29,474 nucleotides of DNA, from IMG/VR virus record IMGVR_UViG_3300042402_000931, positions 1 through 29,474 of that record; one strand, written 5' to 3'. Both the position numbers and the translations under genes were made by a program. The notes under the pieces were generated by a model that was given only the letters and a program-made list of their open reading frames with translations, made no database searches and was not told where the DNA came from. This document shows, in pieces, positions 28,611-29,474 of the stretch (the first letter of the stretch is position 1; every line of letters starts with the position of its first letter). The DNA comes from a virus.

Positions 28611-29385
28611 CCGCCACCCCTATTCTTTCTAGCCGCAGCGATACCCTGCGCCGCAATGAATGCAAATGAACCCGGACCCGTATTGCGTTTCCTAACCCTC
28701 TTATCGGGAACAGGGAACGGCTCCGGGGCCTTCGGCTTGTTCTTCGAATGCGCCGCCACATACGTGTACTGAAGGGCCCGCACAGCGTTAACTGTCGCTA
28801 CAGCGGCATACCTGGACGCATCCCAACCCCTGAACTCAGAACCGCCACGACGCTCCGCAACAAACCGCGAACCCTCAGGCAAACCCCGGATCAACACAAG
28901 CAAATACAAGGGGGTGAGGCGGGACTCCGGGAGAAACATCTCCCGGATATCCACGTCATAAAACTCCAACAAGTCAGCGGCCAGGTGCTCGCCGTACTCG
29001 TCAATTAGCTGGGCGAGCCCTCTGCTTCCCCCGACTGGGTCTTCTGCATCCACGCGTTGAACAAGCGAAGCGACAAAGCCAAATCGTCTTCGATGTTCTC
29101 CACCAGAATGTTCGCCAACTTCTCGTTGTCGGCAACCAGCGGCAGGATGTGCAAGGCGATCTGTGCGGACTTCTCAGTCGACGCCAAACCGCCGCCCTCG
29201 CCGTCAGAGTTCTTCTGAAGGTCAGACATCTCATCCAGCAGTGCGTACACCTGATCCCGGTTCTTACGGGGGATGCGTAGCAGGTTGCGGAGAGTCAGGG
29301 TCTTACCCTCAATCTCAATCTGGAACGGCGCGAACTCTTTCTCAATTTCCTCACGCATAGCGTCAAGAGTAAAAATGTTTCCCAT
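28607..29385 (-). CDS. Tail assembly chaperone, frameshift product (G-T type), 259 aa
   Basis: Fusion made by a -1 slip at GGGGGAA (29032 to 29026, minus strand): the first 120 codons come from the upstream frame, the rest from the overlapping frame (29026 to 28607), which reads SRGLAQLIDEYGEHLAADLLEF next. The downstream part is not expected to be translated independently. As in lambda G/GT, the two chaperone forms probably coat the tape measure protein during tail assembly. The C-terminal extension is basic (KRVRKRN) and ends AAARKNRGGG. Confidence 0.88.
29005..29385 (-). CDS. Tail assembly chaperone, short form (G type), 126 aa
   Basis: ATG 29385 follows GAAAGG (29391-29396 region, minus strand); an extension upstream to 29463 would read through a terminator hairpin and lacks a ribosome site. 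The product is acidic and helical (LDAMREEIEKEFAPFQIEI, RNLLRIPRKNRDQVYALLDEM) and ends SGEAEGSPS when no frameshift occurs. It precedes the tape measure, as in nearly all siphophages. Confidence 0.92.
   Translation of the reverse strand: MGNIFTLDAMREEIEKEFAPFQIEIEGKTLTLRNLLRIPRKNRDQVYALLDEMSDLQKNSDGEGGGLASTEKSAQIALHILPLVADNEKLANILVENIEDDLALSLRLFNAWMQKTQSGEAEGSPS
29026..29032 (-). other. Slippery heptamer for -1 programmed frameshift
   Basis: Minus-strand GGGGGAA, read G-GGG-GAA in the upstream frame (TCG GGG GAA); slipping back one base gives GGG GGA, entering the frame that continues to the tape measure gene. This is the canonical heptamer of many mycobacteriophage tail chaperone genes. 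Confidence 0.92.
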
Positions 29386-29408
29386 AGCGGACCTTTCATT
29401 GAAAGTTG

Positions 29409-29458
29409 TTGGCGGGCCTTGATTGGCGGGCAAAAGGGGGGAGGGGTAGGCCCGCCAA
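29409..29458 (-). repeat. Inverted repeats pairing terminator loop with downstream leader
   Basis: TTGGCGGGCCT (29409-29419) is perfectly complementary to AGGCCCGCCAA (29448-29458) in the terminator loop, and TTGGCGGGC (29423-29431) is a second partial partner. On the minus strand the RNA loop could therefore pair with either of two sequences just downstream, before the GAAAGG ribosome site. Confidence 0.8.
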
Positions 29459-29473
29459 GACACCCCTCCCCCC
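29436..29473 (-). terminator. Intrinsic terminator upstream of tail chaperone genes
   Basis: On the minus strand GGGGGGAGGGGT (29473-29462) pairs perfectly with ACCCCTCCCCCC (29447-29436), 12 bp, with a 14-base loop, followed by TTTT (29435-29432). It probably ends or attenuates transcription coming from the capsid/major tail genes outside the window, lowering chaperone and tape measure expression. Confidence 0.88.
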
Positions 29474-29474
29474 G

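Noticed and set aside
1-29474. tRNA genes or CRISPR arrays
   Set aside because: No cloverleaf with CCA-end pattern and no regular spaced repeats were seen by eye; short tRNAs cannot be fully excluded without a covariance-model search.

Overview
The window is the right two thirds of a temperate actinobacteriophage genome (or prophage), written in reverse of the usual map. It matches mycobacteriophage cluster A, the L5/Bxb1 group. The basis is gene order plus several directly recognisable proteins: an L5 gp71-type immunity repressor, a Bxb1-type large serine integrase, a Bxb1 gp47/L5 gp54-type metallophosphoesterase, a family A DNA polymerase, a monomeric class II ribonucleotide reductase, a split DnaG-type primase, endonuclease VII, a DnaB/RecA-like helicase and a Cas4/RecB-like exonuclease. 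The host is probably Mycobacterium, inferred from the phage family only. No chromosomal gene is visible. Virion head and lysis genes lie outside the window.

Layout. Positions 1-3969 (+) hold about 17 mostly tiny, tightly overlapping accessory early genes, including a DUF932 protein, several Cys-motif miniproteins and a 43-residue predicted lipoprotein. Positions 3971-4534 hold the repressor with its own promoter, whose -35 overlaps an operator-like site. Positions 4553-17222 (+) form the long replication and nucleotide-metabolism operon, in which most neighbours overlap by 1-8 bases: Cas4-like nuclease, helicase, two miniature membrane proteins, endonuclease VII, split primase, NrdH-like redoxin, DUF3310, metallophosphoesterase, sigma-like protein, RNR, DNA polymerase, an HNH endonuclease and dCMP deaminase. 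Positions 17223-18690 carry a probable attP fused to the start of the integrase gene. A bidirectional terminator at about 18673-18704 separates this from the (-) strand structural arm (18708-29474): a small end-of-operon gene, four tail proteins with one acidic miniature membrane protein between them, a 1366-residue tape measure, the frameshifted tail assembly chaperones, and a terminator-like hairpin upstream of them.

Regulation. Fourteen copies of a 13-bp asymmetric motif (NTTGAC[T/A][G/A]TG[A/T]AC, allowing single mismatches) lie in the early/replication arm. All are on the + strand, parallel to transcription. I saw none in the structural arm. This is the behaviour expected of cluster A stoperators, bound by the repressor to shut down the lytic arm. 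Six or so are fused to translation starts.

Most notable observations: (1) a 48-bp probable attP with a GT centre that appears to contain the integrase promoter and ends on the integrase ATG, so integration should split the promoter; (2) the metallophosphoesterase is probably the recombination directionality factor; (3) the primase is in two frames, with a near-perfect internal Shine-Dalgarno; (4) a zinc-finger coding module is duplicated and read in a different frame at one copy; (5) an unannotated-size lipoprotein gene; (6) a terminator-like leader before the tail chaperone gene whose loop can pair with two downstream repeats. All functional statements come from reading the sequence and from family knowledge; no database search was run.
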